From: Icerya purchasi | Taxonomy: Eukaryota > Arthropoda > Insecta > Hemiptera > Monophlebidae | Assembly (NCBI GenBank): GCA_039619475.1 | Contig: CM077115.1 | Span: 224,685,064 to 224,749,063, forward strand | Reading direction: 5' to 3' | Length of the DNA: 64,000 bases | In this document: positions 46,975-58,995 of the stretch, piece by piece | Layout of the letters: every line of letters starts with the position of its first letter | How positions within the stretch are numbered: position 1 is the first letter of the stretch | The notes under the pieces: model-generated | What the model saw: the letters and a program-made list of their open reading frames with translations, nothing else | Database searches by the model: none | Told to the model about the DNA's origin: nothing | Program-made: the position numbers and the translations under genes

Positions 46975-49900
46975 TTCTTATTTGGCATCACTTCATAGCG
47001 TAGTTGGTTAGGCATATTTCGTTCGATCACGAATCCGTCTATTGCATACTGACACTTGCTGAAATTGTACTTACGCTCGCTTAAGCCCCCTATCGAAAAA
47101 ACAAAAAAACCACTACTACTAGTTCGTGTCAAATTAGACAGACCCCGGTCTTGAAATATTAAACAAAGCGCCTGCAAAAATTTGCGCTACATTTCGCATT
47201 CCAGTGTGCAAGTAGAAGTACCGGCTAAATACCGGCAGGCAGATAAATATGTTCGCACACAAAAATATTATACCATCGCGAAAATTTTAATTATCGTTGA
47301 TCTCCCATCCGGGGAAACTATTTGACGCCGGGGTCATCGTCTGCTACATCGTTCGCCTTTTTTTTTGTTTTTTTTTTTTTTTTTTGAGAATAATAATACG
47401 GCAATGAAAACTTCGTTCGTCAGAAAAGTAGACGGGAAAAGTGCGCGACACTAGCCCGGACGAAAAGTTTCAGAACCGGTTCGAACAGAAAAACCGTTGA
47501 CGGACTTGGACGTTTAACGAAAAGAATTTCGCACGTATGTGCAAGGAACAACGGTGTTATCGCTGCAGCCGGATTTCAGCCTATACTCGATTTTAAAGCT
47601 CGTGGCGCGGTTACGTCGTACGGAAACGCTGTTTATGTGTTAAAACCGAAAAACCAGAACTCCCCCCCGCCGCTGCCCCCGCCGACAACAGTTCGGATCG
47701 AAAAAGAATCAAAATGGCTGACTCGACGAAAGTTTAAAAAATTACATCGCCGTCGTTGGAGGTGAAGAAAACTGTCTGCCGCGATTTCGGAGAAGTCGGA
47801 GGAGCAGTCGGTCCGAATGAAATCTCGTTCGCGTCTGTCTTTTGCATAACTTCGAAATAGCGTGAAAGACGAATTATTAAATTGTACGGGAGGGGGGAGG
47901 CGAAACACGCTACGCTTCCAGTAATTACCGACAATTAGGAGAAGCGGTGCGTTTTCAAATACGACTCGAGAACACGTTTTAATAAACTCGGAAATTCGTA
48001 ATTTCATCGCCTTTTTCGGCGAGGATTTTTTAAGAATTACACTCGACAGCTTAATTAAATCGCGCTCTCGGCTATAAATATATTTCTCGATATAGATGAC
48101 GAAGAGATTTGGTATGAGCGCATTGTCGCTCGGCAAACAATCCTCCGCAGTCCCGTCCGCTGACTTCATCTTATTTATTCGCGCGATGCCCTCCTAGCAC
48201 AGGCAACAATGAAATCGTACGAACACCCTTCTCTTCGGCAGCAGACTCCGTCATCGCCATGACCGCCAGAGCACAGTGTACCTGCCCCATCTCGATAGCA
48301 CTCGACAATGGCACTCCGTCGAATTTCCATCAAGTGATACTTCGATTAGCGATATTATTCGCTTGATTATAATCAGCATTCGTTTGGCCAATAGAATCGC
48401 CGTCTCCGCGCTTACCTTCAATTATTACAGCTCGCAGACGACGCAACTTTACCTCCTCGCCAGTCGTAATTATACGAGAGAATTTTTCCCTCGCTCCGAG
48501 CATTGTCCGTACCAATGAGTATTTCTACTATTATTATTCGTCGCGCATTCTTCGGAGACTTCCCGCTTTTAATTTAATCGATTTAGCTGTTAAATTTTTT
48601 TCAAATCAACATAAACGCACGCGCGTGATATGCATATGTATCATATATATGTAAATGTAAATGTGTGGTAAGCATACTTATGTATACAGAGAGAGAGAGA
48701 TATATTTAAGAAAATAATGAAGAAAAGAGTAATTTCGTAATTATTTTCCCGAAAACTACGCTGGTGACTGCCGTTTTTTTAACTTTCTCACGGCCACATC
48801 GTTTCGTTCATCTAAACTTAAGGCGAAATACTGACCGGCGGATTATTCACCGTTGCTTTGACTGGAATTAACCTCGACTCATTTCCGGTTTTTCTTCCGT
48901 CGCACCCGAAATACCGTATTTACCCGATTCGAACCGATGCTCCATTTGCATCTTTTCCGCGAGTGTTCCGATTTAAAATCAATCGAGTTCTCGAAAATTC
49001 GGATCGGTCACCGAAACGATGCTTGTGAAAACGACTTTCGGAGTCGGAATAACATCTGACCGACTTAATTTTCATCCGATATTTATTTATTCGAAATGGC
49101 ACACTGCTTTTCGATAATAGCGTTCTAAATTCGCACAGTATTAACCGCGAGGTTCGTTTATTACATCGGGTTTACTAGTTAGCTCCACGGCAAACTCGGT
49201 AATTACATTGCTAACCCCTCTTTCTACCATAAATGACGCAAATGAAAACAACCGAACACCGCCGTGCGTTTTATAACCGTTGTAAAATAACGCGGTAGTT
49301 GTGAGGGTTTTTTTTCCTTTATTCTTTTGTCGTGTGATTTTTCATAAACTTTTTCCAGAATTCGACGAAGCGTTTTCCGCATTCTTTTATGTTTGACGCG
49401 ATTTTCGTGAATTTTCACGCAACTCCCGGTATAGCCGGTAAATAAATTTTACACTGTTTCTTTTGACAGAAGTATGTTCGTCCTTGTCAGTGAAAAAGGC
49501 AGAAAAGGAAAACTACATGGAAGCGGGTTCGTTTCTTCACCACTGGAATTTCTTCACTTACGGATTACATACTAAAGCGACCACCGGGCGAGATAAGTAT
49601 CATGAAAGTAGGATTGGCCAGATCGATTTAATTAATCGGAGCGCATTGGACTAGAATTTTGCCGCAGACAGAAGTGCAGATACGAAACAAATATCGATGA
49701 CAGAACACCGGTGCCAATTTGTCAAATAGCGCCCCTTAGTGACGTGCATTGCGATGATGATGTGCTATCAAACTATTTCGGAAAACTCAACTTTCACTGT
49801 AATGAGCGAAGGTGAAGAAAGACAATGCTGTCTTAAAAAGTGGCTGGATAACAAGACCATGCGTTCACTAAATTGAACGCTATTGGAAAAAATATCTTTA

Positions 49901-50060
49901 TCCAGAACTTTAATGAGTATAATAATTCATAGTAAACATAATTAACAACCTAGCGTGTAATTACGATTCCATTTTCAGATCTCGTTGCGGTAAAAAAAGA
50001 AAATTTGATATAGGCGATGAGAAATGGACGTTTAAAAAAATTGTTCGCATTAAAAATACG
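46975..50060. other. Unassigned intergenic stretch
   Basis: No gene recognised. A more GC-balanced part (47400-49500) has an open frame of 178 residues on the minus strand (47633-48169) with no recognisable domain and a glycine-rich end from a C-rich tract. There is an AG run near 48690-48700. Confidence 0.45.
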
Positions 50061-50460
50061 TATAATATATATATATATATATATATATATTATTTACAAC
50101 GTAATTCTTGGCCTATCCCCCGTTAGAAAAAATGACTCAATTTTATGTAACGCGAAAAATGTTCCAATTTTATGTAACGTTTGTTATATTTTATAGAATT
50201 TTTGTGATTTTAATTTAAAAAATATCACAATTTTATGTAATGAAATATGTAACGAGAAAATGTCTTAATTTTACATAATGAAAGTTAAATATTAGGATAG
50301 GATTTTGGTGATTATGTTATTTTTTATGTGCTCGTGCCAGTAAAAGTTACGTTGTAAATTTTGATCATTTTATACAAAGTATAGAAAAGAAAGAGACAGA
50401 AACGTAAGTAGGAGAGGCCAAAATGGCCGAGTTATCTATATTTACATATATATATATATA
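50060..50460 (+). mobile_element. TA-flanked repeat family C, copy 2
   Basis: Flanked by (TA)n on both sides (about 50066-50091 and 50446-50460). The left block (cgtaattcttggcc, about 50100) and the right block (ccagtaaaagttacgttgta, about 50337) are imperfect inverted repeats. The rest aligns with copy 1 (1255-1615), including two aattttatgtaacg motifs and the tacaaagtataga and ggccaaaatggc blocks. No protein is encoded. Confidence 0.75.
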
Positions 50461-50461
50461 T

Positions 50462-50741
50462 GTCGTCGCGATAGCCTAGTTGCTAGAGCGCTTGACTTCC
50501 GATATGGCGGTCACGGGTTCGATCCCGAACGACGACGAACTTATTACAAGAATTAAATAAATAAATAAATAATCGCTAGTAATCACGTGGAAGGCAATAG
50601 CAAACCACCACGTACACTACCATATGCGCGCTAGGTCAGTACACAGCAGACCCACACCGGACGGACTGCACTTGTAGCGCGATAACAAACGGCTACTATC
50701 AGTTCCGAAGGTAGTCTTGCGTGTGTACACCTGCGTTGCAT
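50462..50741 (+). mobile_element. tRNA-derived SINE family A, best copy
   Basis: The 5' 76 bp look like a tRNA: a 7-bp outer stem (gtcgtcg at 50462-50468 with cgacgac at 50530-50536), an A-box-like tagcctagttgc (50472-50483) and a B box ggttcgatccc (50516-50526). The spacing is right for an internal RNA polymerase III promoter. The body has an (AAAT)n tract, cacgtggaaggcaa, atatgcgcgctagg and gtagtcttgcgt, all shared in order with 9508-9786. The T-arm pairing is imperfect and the outer stem is two or three bases out of register with the A box, so it is not a functional tRNA gene. Confidence 0.8.
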
Positions 50742-50840
50742 ATTATAATAATTGCTTAGTATACAACCTATATCTGTACATCTAAAAAATGTGAGAATAG
50801 GTTGTCCACCAACCGACGAATGGTTGAGGATATAATGTTA

Positions 50841-50841
<1 letters not shown>

Positions 50842-50925
<84 letters not shown>

Positions 50926-50946
50926 CGGGTGGGTGTGTGTGTGTAA
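50842..50946. repeat. Compound (TA)n-(TG)n microsatellite
   Basis: About 60 bp of TA units followed by about 45 bp of TG units with a cgggtggg interruption. Confidence 0.9.
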
Positions 50947-50949
50947 GTA

Positions 50950-53280
50950 TGTATAAATAAAGCGAAATTAAAAATATTTTAAGAAATAAAAACATATAAG
51001 AACAAAATCGATTACTGTAAAAGTACTCGAAATAAATTAATTTCTTATTGGCCTGTATTACGGGACGTTTTTATTTACGTAATTTTAATAATCTCACGGC
51101 TTTTATTATGTTCCAAATAGTCGTGTAACTTTTAATAATTCAAAATTTAATTTCTTTAGTGCAAAAATCGTTATTCGACCCATAATGTTTATATGTTTAT
51201 GCAGAATGTGTTGACGAAAAACATTATACGTATGTGAACATTACACATATTGAGCTTTATTCTCGCACTGATACCATAAATATAGTTCAGAAAGTGCGAT
51301 AGTTTTAAATGATAAAATAGTCGTAGTTAATTACTGACTGTAAGAAGACGATATCGGTCAATAAGTCTGTAGCAGCGTTTTACATTGTATCCGGAGAAAG
51401 AGTAAGAACACATGCGTTCGTCATAGTATTAAGTTCTAGTGCGCTTGTTTGAACGAAGAAGAGCGAACGAACTTTGCCTCGTCTGAAGTTGTTTATGCTT
51501 TGAATAGTTCGGTGTTATCGATACTGCAGGAGGGGTGACCTATTTTTCTGGACAGGAACAACGTACATTGCTGCTGGAAACTTTAAAATGATACTGTTAA
51601 CTTCCGAATGCAGGTTTAAATGGTATTAATACGCGGGCGAAGCCAAGGTGAGTATTACACGAATAAAATACTTAATAAATCTTTTAATAAAAAGCGAAAC
51701 ATTATTCAATTTTAATTTTCTCTAAATTTTGTAATCAAATTTTATACATGTTTAATTTGAACAATTAAAACTAATTAATAAATAAAAATAAAAATTTGTA
51801 ACAAATTACGAAAACGTTGATTGCGAAACAGTAATCGCGAATTGTATTCGCTACAATTACATCTACTTTTGCACGTTCGTAATAAAATTTTCGACAATTT
51901 AACTTCTAATTAAATATTTTCTTTATTTATCCCCCGACTCCTCGAAGCGACGAAAAAAATGATCGCACACATTCCGCGTAAGCTAACGAAGAGAAACATC
52001 GATGTCGCCATATGCAATGAAGGCCGCCGGTCAATAACGGAGAGATAAACACGAACGTTTATAAGGAGAATAAACACAGTAAGGCGAAAGAGTAAATATC
52101 GAAGAAACGTAGAAATTTTATTATTTAATAACATCCGAACGAACTACCAACGGCCCGAGTAAGCTCGCTGTCATCCTGGTCACTCTATATATGGTCATCG
52201 TGGTCATCATATCGTGGTCGTCATCGTCATCGGTCATAAAAGGCCTGAAAAGCCATTAAACCAATCATCACGCGACTATCAATGTAATATTCGCTGCTCT
52301 TTAGAATATCCTACGCCGGCACGCTACGAAATACATTTCATCTCCTTTTTCTCTCGCTCGTACGATAAATCCAGCCTATAATTCGGCATGGCCTTAAAAG
52401 CCATTCCGCGGCCGCTCTTGTCGCGTTAAATATTTTCCACGAAGAATTTCCATCGCCCCCCACTCCCGCCCCCTCGTAGGCCGTTTTCAGACGAACAGAA
52501 TTTCCCGGTTTTACGATTCTGGCTCGGAATATCGCTTTGCGCCGATATAACCGCCAGCCGACAAGGGCGGATTTTTTTCATGCTGCAGATTTGCTCCGGT
52601 CGGCGGCGCTATTAAAAACCGAAATAGTTTTGTGAACGCGTGCGCGCACGCACACTTCGAAAAGTCTGGAACGACTATCTGCGATAGTTTTTCGAATCGA
52701 TTAAAATTTTTCCAACTTTCCAGTTAAGAATTTTTCCGAAGAAAGTTTATCAAATGCTGCTTCCAAGCAGAGTTTCTGCCCTCGTAAAAATTCTTAAGAC
52801 GGAGCTGCTACTTTTGCATTCGGCCCGTTTGAATTAAATCTCTGTTTGGAACCCCCGCCCCGCACACAAATACGCCGCGCACTTGAAAGATAAAAAAAAT
52901 TACCTAAAGCTGAAAATTTTTCGGAATAATTTCAGAACGGTTTTTAAGCAAATCGACACGGTGGTGCGTACTTACACACAACTGACACTCTATATTAGTT
53001 ATATCGTAATAATCCGTTAACTAACGAAAATATAACTCTCTACGAACGCTCTCAAACGGTCTCTCTCGTATAATATTGCGTGTCGTTTTAAAAACGGTCG
53101 AAATTTAGATTCCATTATCCGGCCAACATGGGGAAGTGCTGTGTGTGTGTGTGTTATCGCGAAAGGTTTCATAACAAATTCAGGGCGAAGATCAACGCGA
53201 AGAGGTGCCTCCGCAGTTCTATTTAAAGAGCCAATATTTACCGAAATTTATTCATTGTCGAGTCCTTAATACTCGGAAAT
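50950..53280. other. Unassigned intergenic stretch
   Basis: No gene recognised. AT-rich to about 51900, then more CpG-rich to 53200, with a TCATCG-type run near 52190-52235. Open frames are short and without domains. Confidence 0.5.
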
Positions 53281-53530
53281 TAGTGCAGAGTCTAGTAGTT
53301 AAGGTGATTGGACGGCTGCCGGAAGACCATATAAGTTTCGTAAGTTATCGCGAGATTTGTCTCGTTCCGGATCCAAGTCGCTCCCAGGAACTAATTGAGA
53401 ATATATGTAGGGTTATATCAGAGAAATCTCTGAGGAAGTAAACAAGGAGAAAATAGCTGGCTTCAAGTATTCTCTTCAGATCCGTTAGATCCTTAAGTGC
53501 ATTGTGAAAGCTTCATTCCACAATCCATGA
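53281..53530 (+). mobile_element. SINE family B, copy with 5' head
   Basis: The most complete 5' end of the family. An A-box-like tagtagttaaggtgattgg lies at about 53294-53312. A degraded B-box region follows (gcgagatttgtctcgttccg, about 53350). The body has ggatccaagtcgctccca, ttctcttcagatccgttag, gcattgtgaaagcttcattc and cacaatccatgatg. The tail is not A-rich. It is diverged from the 42-kb copy. The open frame across its 5' half is incidental. Confidence 0.7.
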
Positions 53531-53534
53531 TGTT

Positions 53535-54240
53535 TACTTACATTATATGGATGCGCTCGAACGAGAATTGCTCGAGTGACACACTGTTAAACGTTGTGGT
53601 GACCCTACTTTATTGGATTAGATTTTTAGCGGCACGTAAAAAACGTCGTTGTAACTCTTTATTACGCAGTTTACACGACGTGTTTTTATTGAAACTTCCA
53701 GTGTCCGTTATTGTTCTTTCGAGCACATAACAATACTCTCAATTAGGAGGGTCTGGTCCCATTTCGCCTAATTCCCGTTTCGCCTAAAAATGAAATGACA
53801 CATAGAAAAAAGAAAATAATAATACAGTATTTGAAAAAATCAACTTGACAACACGGACACATGAAGCCGCAATCAGTTGTGGTTTAGGTCTTGTGCACAT
53901 TACCGTACCGAAGGAAACTGTAATTCTATTTCGAATATTATAAGCTATCGCTTGTGTATAAAAAACAGAAATTCTGACTCAAAAATATTTTCCTCTATTT
54001 CCTATAAATTTTTATTTTACACGTCAAAAGTGTATTGTAAAATATTTGGTTGATTACATGCAATAGCGTCTTTTTATATTCTCTTTTCTTTGCCAAGAAA
54101 CGGCGTCCATCCAGCAGACTTAAAGATTTTATAAATGAAAGAAGAGAATTATTAGAAACTAATTCGACTGGACATTAAGAATATAAAGGAAGCAAGACAA
54201 GGAAAACTGCAAACGAGAAAGGCCAGAGTAATTGTACTGG
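53535..54240. other. Unassigned DNA
   Basis: No gene recognised; plain AT-rich sequence with no clear repeat, possibly including the 3' part of the decayed LINE that follows. Confidence 0.5.
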
Positions 54241-54251
54241 GTGTGGATTCT

Positions 54252-54840
54252 TCATTTCAAAAATTCGGAGTAAAAATACAAACGTTCAGGTAAAAGGGAA
54301 GAACATTTAAATAAGATATGATTGAGGTCGCATACTAAATAGCAGTTACGAGAAGATATAACGGGAGAGAATCTATGAAGAGTGGAAGGCAATAAAGAGG
54401 GTCCCATACATAGATTATAAATAGCAGAAATCACTGAAGAACTGGAAAATAATAAAAGCTAGAACGATTGCGGAGTGAAGGTAATAAGTATAATGAATCG
54501 GGATAAGGAAAAAATTGAATGGGTATCAGAAAGAGTTGAAAACTTTTCGATTAAAGGACACTACATTATGACTGCGATTTGAGCTAAAGAATTGACTAAT
54601 TCGTTTCCAGCAATATCGACGTGACCAGGCGCCCACATAAAATCGATTTAGATTTAATATTTAGAAAGGAGATCATAAATAATAGATCGCGTTTGGATAC
54701 TGAAGGAATATCACACAAGTAGAAAAGAGAAGGAAGCAGATAAGAGAACACTTTTAGAGTCAGATATTAAGTATTTACGAGAATTGCGAGAAAACGAAAT
54801 AAATAAAATTGAATAGAAGATTGTCTTTGTTCGATTAAAT
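54252..54840 (-). pseudogene. Decayed LINE RNase H and Cys/His tail
   Basis: Minus-strand translation across frames gives TIFYSILFISFSRN (E region), ISDSKSVLLS (about 54760), then DFMWAPGHVDIAGNELVNSL (about 54640-54580). The last is the conserved RNase H 'W-x-PGH-x-x-x-x-GNE' loop, with the histidine kept, unlike the 6.6-kb copy. Downstream, 54434-54252 reads NLCMGPSLLPSTLHRF...CDLNHILFKCSSLL, which corresponds to the Cys/His tail of the same element type. Many stops and frameshifts make it much older than the 6.6-kb LINE. Ends and target duplication are not visible. Confidence 0.75.
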
Positions 54841-54844
54841 CATC

Positions 54845-57800
54845 GTGATCATTTTAACTGACCTTTTCTCGGCTAAAATGTAACTGAAACCAAACAAAAT
54901 ATGGAACCTTTCACGCTGAGCCTTTTTATATGTTTCTTAATTTTCTACAACTAAAAATCTATTGCTAAAGCTTATCATATATATAATATATGTATACTAC
55001 TCCAGACATGGATATATGAGAACATTTAAAATACATATATTATATATCTATTTTTATATGGTGCTTTTAATTCTATCTTCATTTCTATTTATTTCATACT
55101 TTCTGTTATAAACGTGATCGTTTTTTTTTTTTTATATCTTTCAGATTTATTTTTAATTGTATTCACTACGTTTAATACTATGCTAGTTTTACTTAGTTCC
55201 TCTTAAATTTTACCCAAATCATTGTTTCCTTCCGATGGTTTCAATCTTAATTTACGTTTACATTACCGTAAGTTCTTTTTATATCAATGAACAACGTTGT
55301 AATAAACAATGTAATCTTTAATTTTTTTATAAAAATTGTTATAAGTGAACTTAAAGTTACTTTTAATAAAAACAAAAAAAATTAAAGATAAGTTTATTAA
55401 CATATAAAAAAATTAAAGTATATTATTAGATTAATAAAAGTTATTTATACTTAATAAATCTGTATTAACTTTACTTTTCGGTTATTAAGTTTTTAAACAC
55501 ACTTTCTGCTTCCTTTCCTAAGCCCAAAAAGATTAAGAAAAAGAAAAAAAAAACTATTCTCCGTTCATTTTTCTTCTTTTTTTTTCAATTTGTAATAAAG
55601 CATTTGTTTGCTTACAACTCTTTTTATCCGAAGTGTTTTTCTTTCTTTTTTTCTGCAACTCCGAACACTTTAATGTTCATGTCACACTAAATATCAATAA
55701 GGGACTTCCAATATACTGACTGATAAGTCGGGTGGGATTTATGCAGCACTGGACTTCGAATGGAATAACTCGCAAATATTAATCGGAGTCGTCGTTTCGC
55801 GTACATATTAAACATTTTTAGCGGTATTTTTTCACTTGTGATTTTCATATATAAATGTTTTTAAAGAAAAAAAAAATTCAACAGCGGAATCAAATAGCAA
55901 AAAAAAATATTCTACTTAATCTGTTTAAAATTCGACAATGATGATGCGTTTTAGGCGACAGTAGCGATTCGAGCAAATGACCATAAAAGAGGGCTTTCGA
56001 TCTGCTGATGAATATAATATACTGGAGTGTACATATATATATATATATATATATTTAACGTTTAAATTTGTATCAGACCACTGCTCGCACAATATTGTGA
56101 ATAATAAATATTTAATAAAATATTTAAATAAATTTAATTTTACAGATCTCACGACAAATCTAAAACTCGAGAAACCTTAATTTAAAAGTGTGTACTTGGT
56201 TTACACCGATTCAAAAACACCAATTGTGTTCACCCGTGAACGCGTGTTTATAATAATGTACACAATTCATTTAACAAGGCGGCAGTGCGAAGAGCGGCTC
56301 ACATCCGATAAGGCGCTAACTGTGAGATTTGACCCGGTTACAGAACCTACTTCTCAGTGGCACCGGCTTTTCCACTATTTAAACCTACCGGTAATACTGT
56401 GCTCTAATACAAAACTACTATACAGCTACATATTTCTATAACTAAACCACATCCGACGGCAAAACTTACAAACCGAAAGTAGGATTTTTTTCGGTGCAAG
56501 CATCTGACCAAATGGATAGTTCGCCCACATACGTGGCAAAGAAAAATTCAATTGGGGGGAAGGCTTATATAGCAGCGCATGATACTATGTAATAATATTA
56601 TGTGGAAATTATGTAACGCTGAGAGGATAATAGTGAGAAAAAAAAAAAACGAAAAAGAAACAAAAGATAACGGAAAACAAAAAACAAAACGAGATGCATT
56701 GTTGTTAGGTTGGCTGGAATTTTCGCTTCTGTAATTAAGCCGGATGTCATACGATTTCCGGCGATTTGCGACGGGGTACGGTCGCGCGAAACTAAATCTG
56801 ACATATATAAATACCGGTCTCGAATTTTACGAAATAATTGACCAGCGTTTACATTTCGAGTTTGATCGATCTTTTATTGCAAAAATAATTTAGACTTAAA
56901 TTGTTTCACATAAATTAACTAAAAATCTATCGAAATTCCAAATAATACTATAGAGCGTATTAAAAAAGCGGGTGCATAAGGTTTCAGAAGGCGAACGAGG
57001 TCGCTTTCCGCTAGGTGCTTCCATAAAACAAGTGTTAAATATGTGTTGTTCTCTATCGCCACCTGATGACGCTGCAATGTGAAATCAAGTGCCACAGCAA
57101 ATCCGTCAAAAATCGTGTGAGAATCATCAGACGCCCAATTCGTTAGTACTTTGTCATTTAGGATAACTCTGAAGCAGTTTTTAAGTGCAATAAAATACTG
57201 AAAACAGGCCGAGTTTAAAAAATCTTCCGAACCAATCGCAAAGGGTACCCCACAGAATACGAGCAATAAAAGAATAAAACTCGATGAAGTTTTCTCGGAA
57301 AAAGTTTTTCCGGATCGTAAATATACAGATTTGTATTATTCTCCGAAGAATCGATGCGAAACCGACAACCATTAAATTCCCGCCAGATAATACTTAACGA
57401 ACGTGAACTGTTTTCGTTTATTAAAGGCCTAGAATGTTCGACAATTATTGTCCTTTGACGAATACGATTCGCTTTACATACTCCATCTGTTACGTTAAAA
57501 GAAGTTCTCGTTCACCTTTAATGCTAAATACGTTTTTACAACGTATACGAATTGAAGTGAAATTCGCAAAAACGAATAATATAGAATTAATAAGCGGCTA
57601 ATTTTAAAAATTACCACACTTTAAACTAATCAAAAACGTCTGGTCTCAAATATGTTAATAATTTAACACTATTCTAAATTGAAGAGTACAATTAAAATCG
57701 ATTAAACACGGACGGCTACCACTAAAAGTCAGTTTAACAAATTCAGTTGCCGAATTTTTCCGTACAAGCAGCTGCAATGAAATCATTTTTAATACACTTC

Positions 57801-57898
57801 GCTTAATTTACGTATTCCAGCCATTCATCGACGGTAGAGCACCCGATGGTGTCGGTTCAAAATATAATTATCGGTCAAAGCTGTCGTGTGTCAATATA
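54845..57898. other. Unassigned intergenic stretch
   Basis: No gene recognised. Very AT-rich to about 56200, with (TA)n near 56032-56055. A minus-strand frame at 56919-57266 (115 residues) has no domain I can name. Confidence 0.5.
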
Positions 57899-57900
57899 TA

Positions 57901-58950
57901 CGTAGGGCTATTCCTAAGTAATGCACACGATGTTCTTCTTACGCAGCCTGTACGCATTTAAGAGGGGAGGGGGGGGCAGAAAGAATGTCTACTACTATTT
58001 TGTCAACACGGCAATGTGCACTGTGATTGCTTTCAAGAGAGTTGTGCGTGCGTACAAACGGGGTTTTGTAATGATGGAAGAGTGCTCGGGTCGCATTACA
58101 AATCTAGAGTAGCGATTGTAGGAAACTTTTCCTGCTCGTACGCCTACAGAAATTCATTCTGCACTAGAAGCAACAGCAGTGACACCGTGCACCGTAGCAG
58201 TATTTCCTAGTGGGGAAAAAAAAACATTTAAAGAAGCCGTTTGTCGGTTGGGGATGCGCCTCGTAAGAACTTCACGTGACAACACAACATCGCTATGGTA
58301 GCAACACCGATCGATCAAGATCGCCGTATGATAAGAGATAGCTCATACACAGCTGGTATCAAAAACCTGTCGGCCACCAGCGTTTTTCGTATTCTACGAG
58401 ACGAGTTTACCTATTCTCTCTGTTGTTCCTGTCCTAGGGGTGTTCCTTGATTCCATTGTCGACAGAATAAAAATATAATTTCTATTCTATTCCATGTATC
58501 TATTCCGTTTTGCTGGGCTAATGCTCTTTGGTAGCAAACCCACGGGGGAAAAAAAAAAAAAAAAAAAAGAAAACAAAAGTTAGGGAAGAGAAAGATCACG
58601 ATAATGATGATATTCTAGAAATTTTTGCGGAATACGGCTGGAAATTGTTACCACATCCACCCTATTCGTCGGATATGGCTCGTTGGGATTATGCCCTGTT
58701 CTACAAACTCAAGGAGCCGATGCGAGCAATCCGTTTTCCGGATTTAGAGGACTCTAATAGTGCTGTGATCCGACAGATTCGTGAATTAAACTTCAAAGGC
58801 CTCTTGGACGGCATCCAGAACCTTCCCCGACGCTGGGAACGTATCATTGTGGAGGAGGGTGATTGTATTGAAAGATTATAGTATTTATATGACTTTGTCA
58901 AATACATTTCTTTTTTGTAGAAACATATGTACATTACTTTTGAAATGGCC

Positions 58951-58954
<4 letters not shown>
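57901..58954 (+). mobile_element. Mariner-like transposon relic
   Basis: A 1054-bp element between TA dinucleotides (57899-57900 and 58955-58956). Its degenerate 28-bp TIRs match at about 20 of 28 positions; the conserved core is aagtaatg, typical of mariner ends. Transposase remnants on the plus strand lie in the correct order inside. An A20 tract at about 58550-58569 sits where the catalytic core should be, so a poly(A)-tailed insertion or deletion probably removed it. Confidence 0.8.
58040..58881 (+). pseudogene. Mariner transposase remnants
   Basis: The N-terminal part is a shredded helix-turn-helix region: FCNDGRVLGSH (about 58075) and, in another frame, DQDRRMIRDS...LSATSVFRILRDEFTY (about 58316-58410), corresponding to the second helix-turn-helix of mariner transposases. 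The C-terminal part, 58590-58881, is one clean frame: GWKLLPHPPYSSDMARWDYA, then KLKEPMRAIRFPDLED and GLLDGIQNLPRRWERII to the stop. This is the end of a DD34D transposase from just before the third aspartate (WDYALF). The region with the first two catalytic aspartates is absent. Inactive. Confidence 0.8.

Positions 58955-58991
<37 letters not shown>
58955..58991. repeat. (TA)n microsatellite
   Basis: About 18 TA units starting at the target site of the mariner relic. Expansion at a TA target is common. Confidence 0.85.

Positions 58992-58995
<4 letters not shown>

Noticed and set aside
47633..48169. 178-residue minus-strand open frame
   Set aside because: No recognisable motif; its Gly-rich end comes from a C-rich tract and a second frame overlaps it. 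It is probably chance in more GC-balanced DNA.
50462..50537. Functional tRNA gene
   Set aside because: The outer stem and A box are out of register, the T-arm is mispaired and a SINE body follows that is repeated at 9.5 kb.
56919..57266. 115-residue minus-strand frame, considered as a transposase piece
   Set aside because: I could not find DDE, helix-turn-helix or other motifs in it, and no inverted repeats or target duplication surround it.
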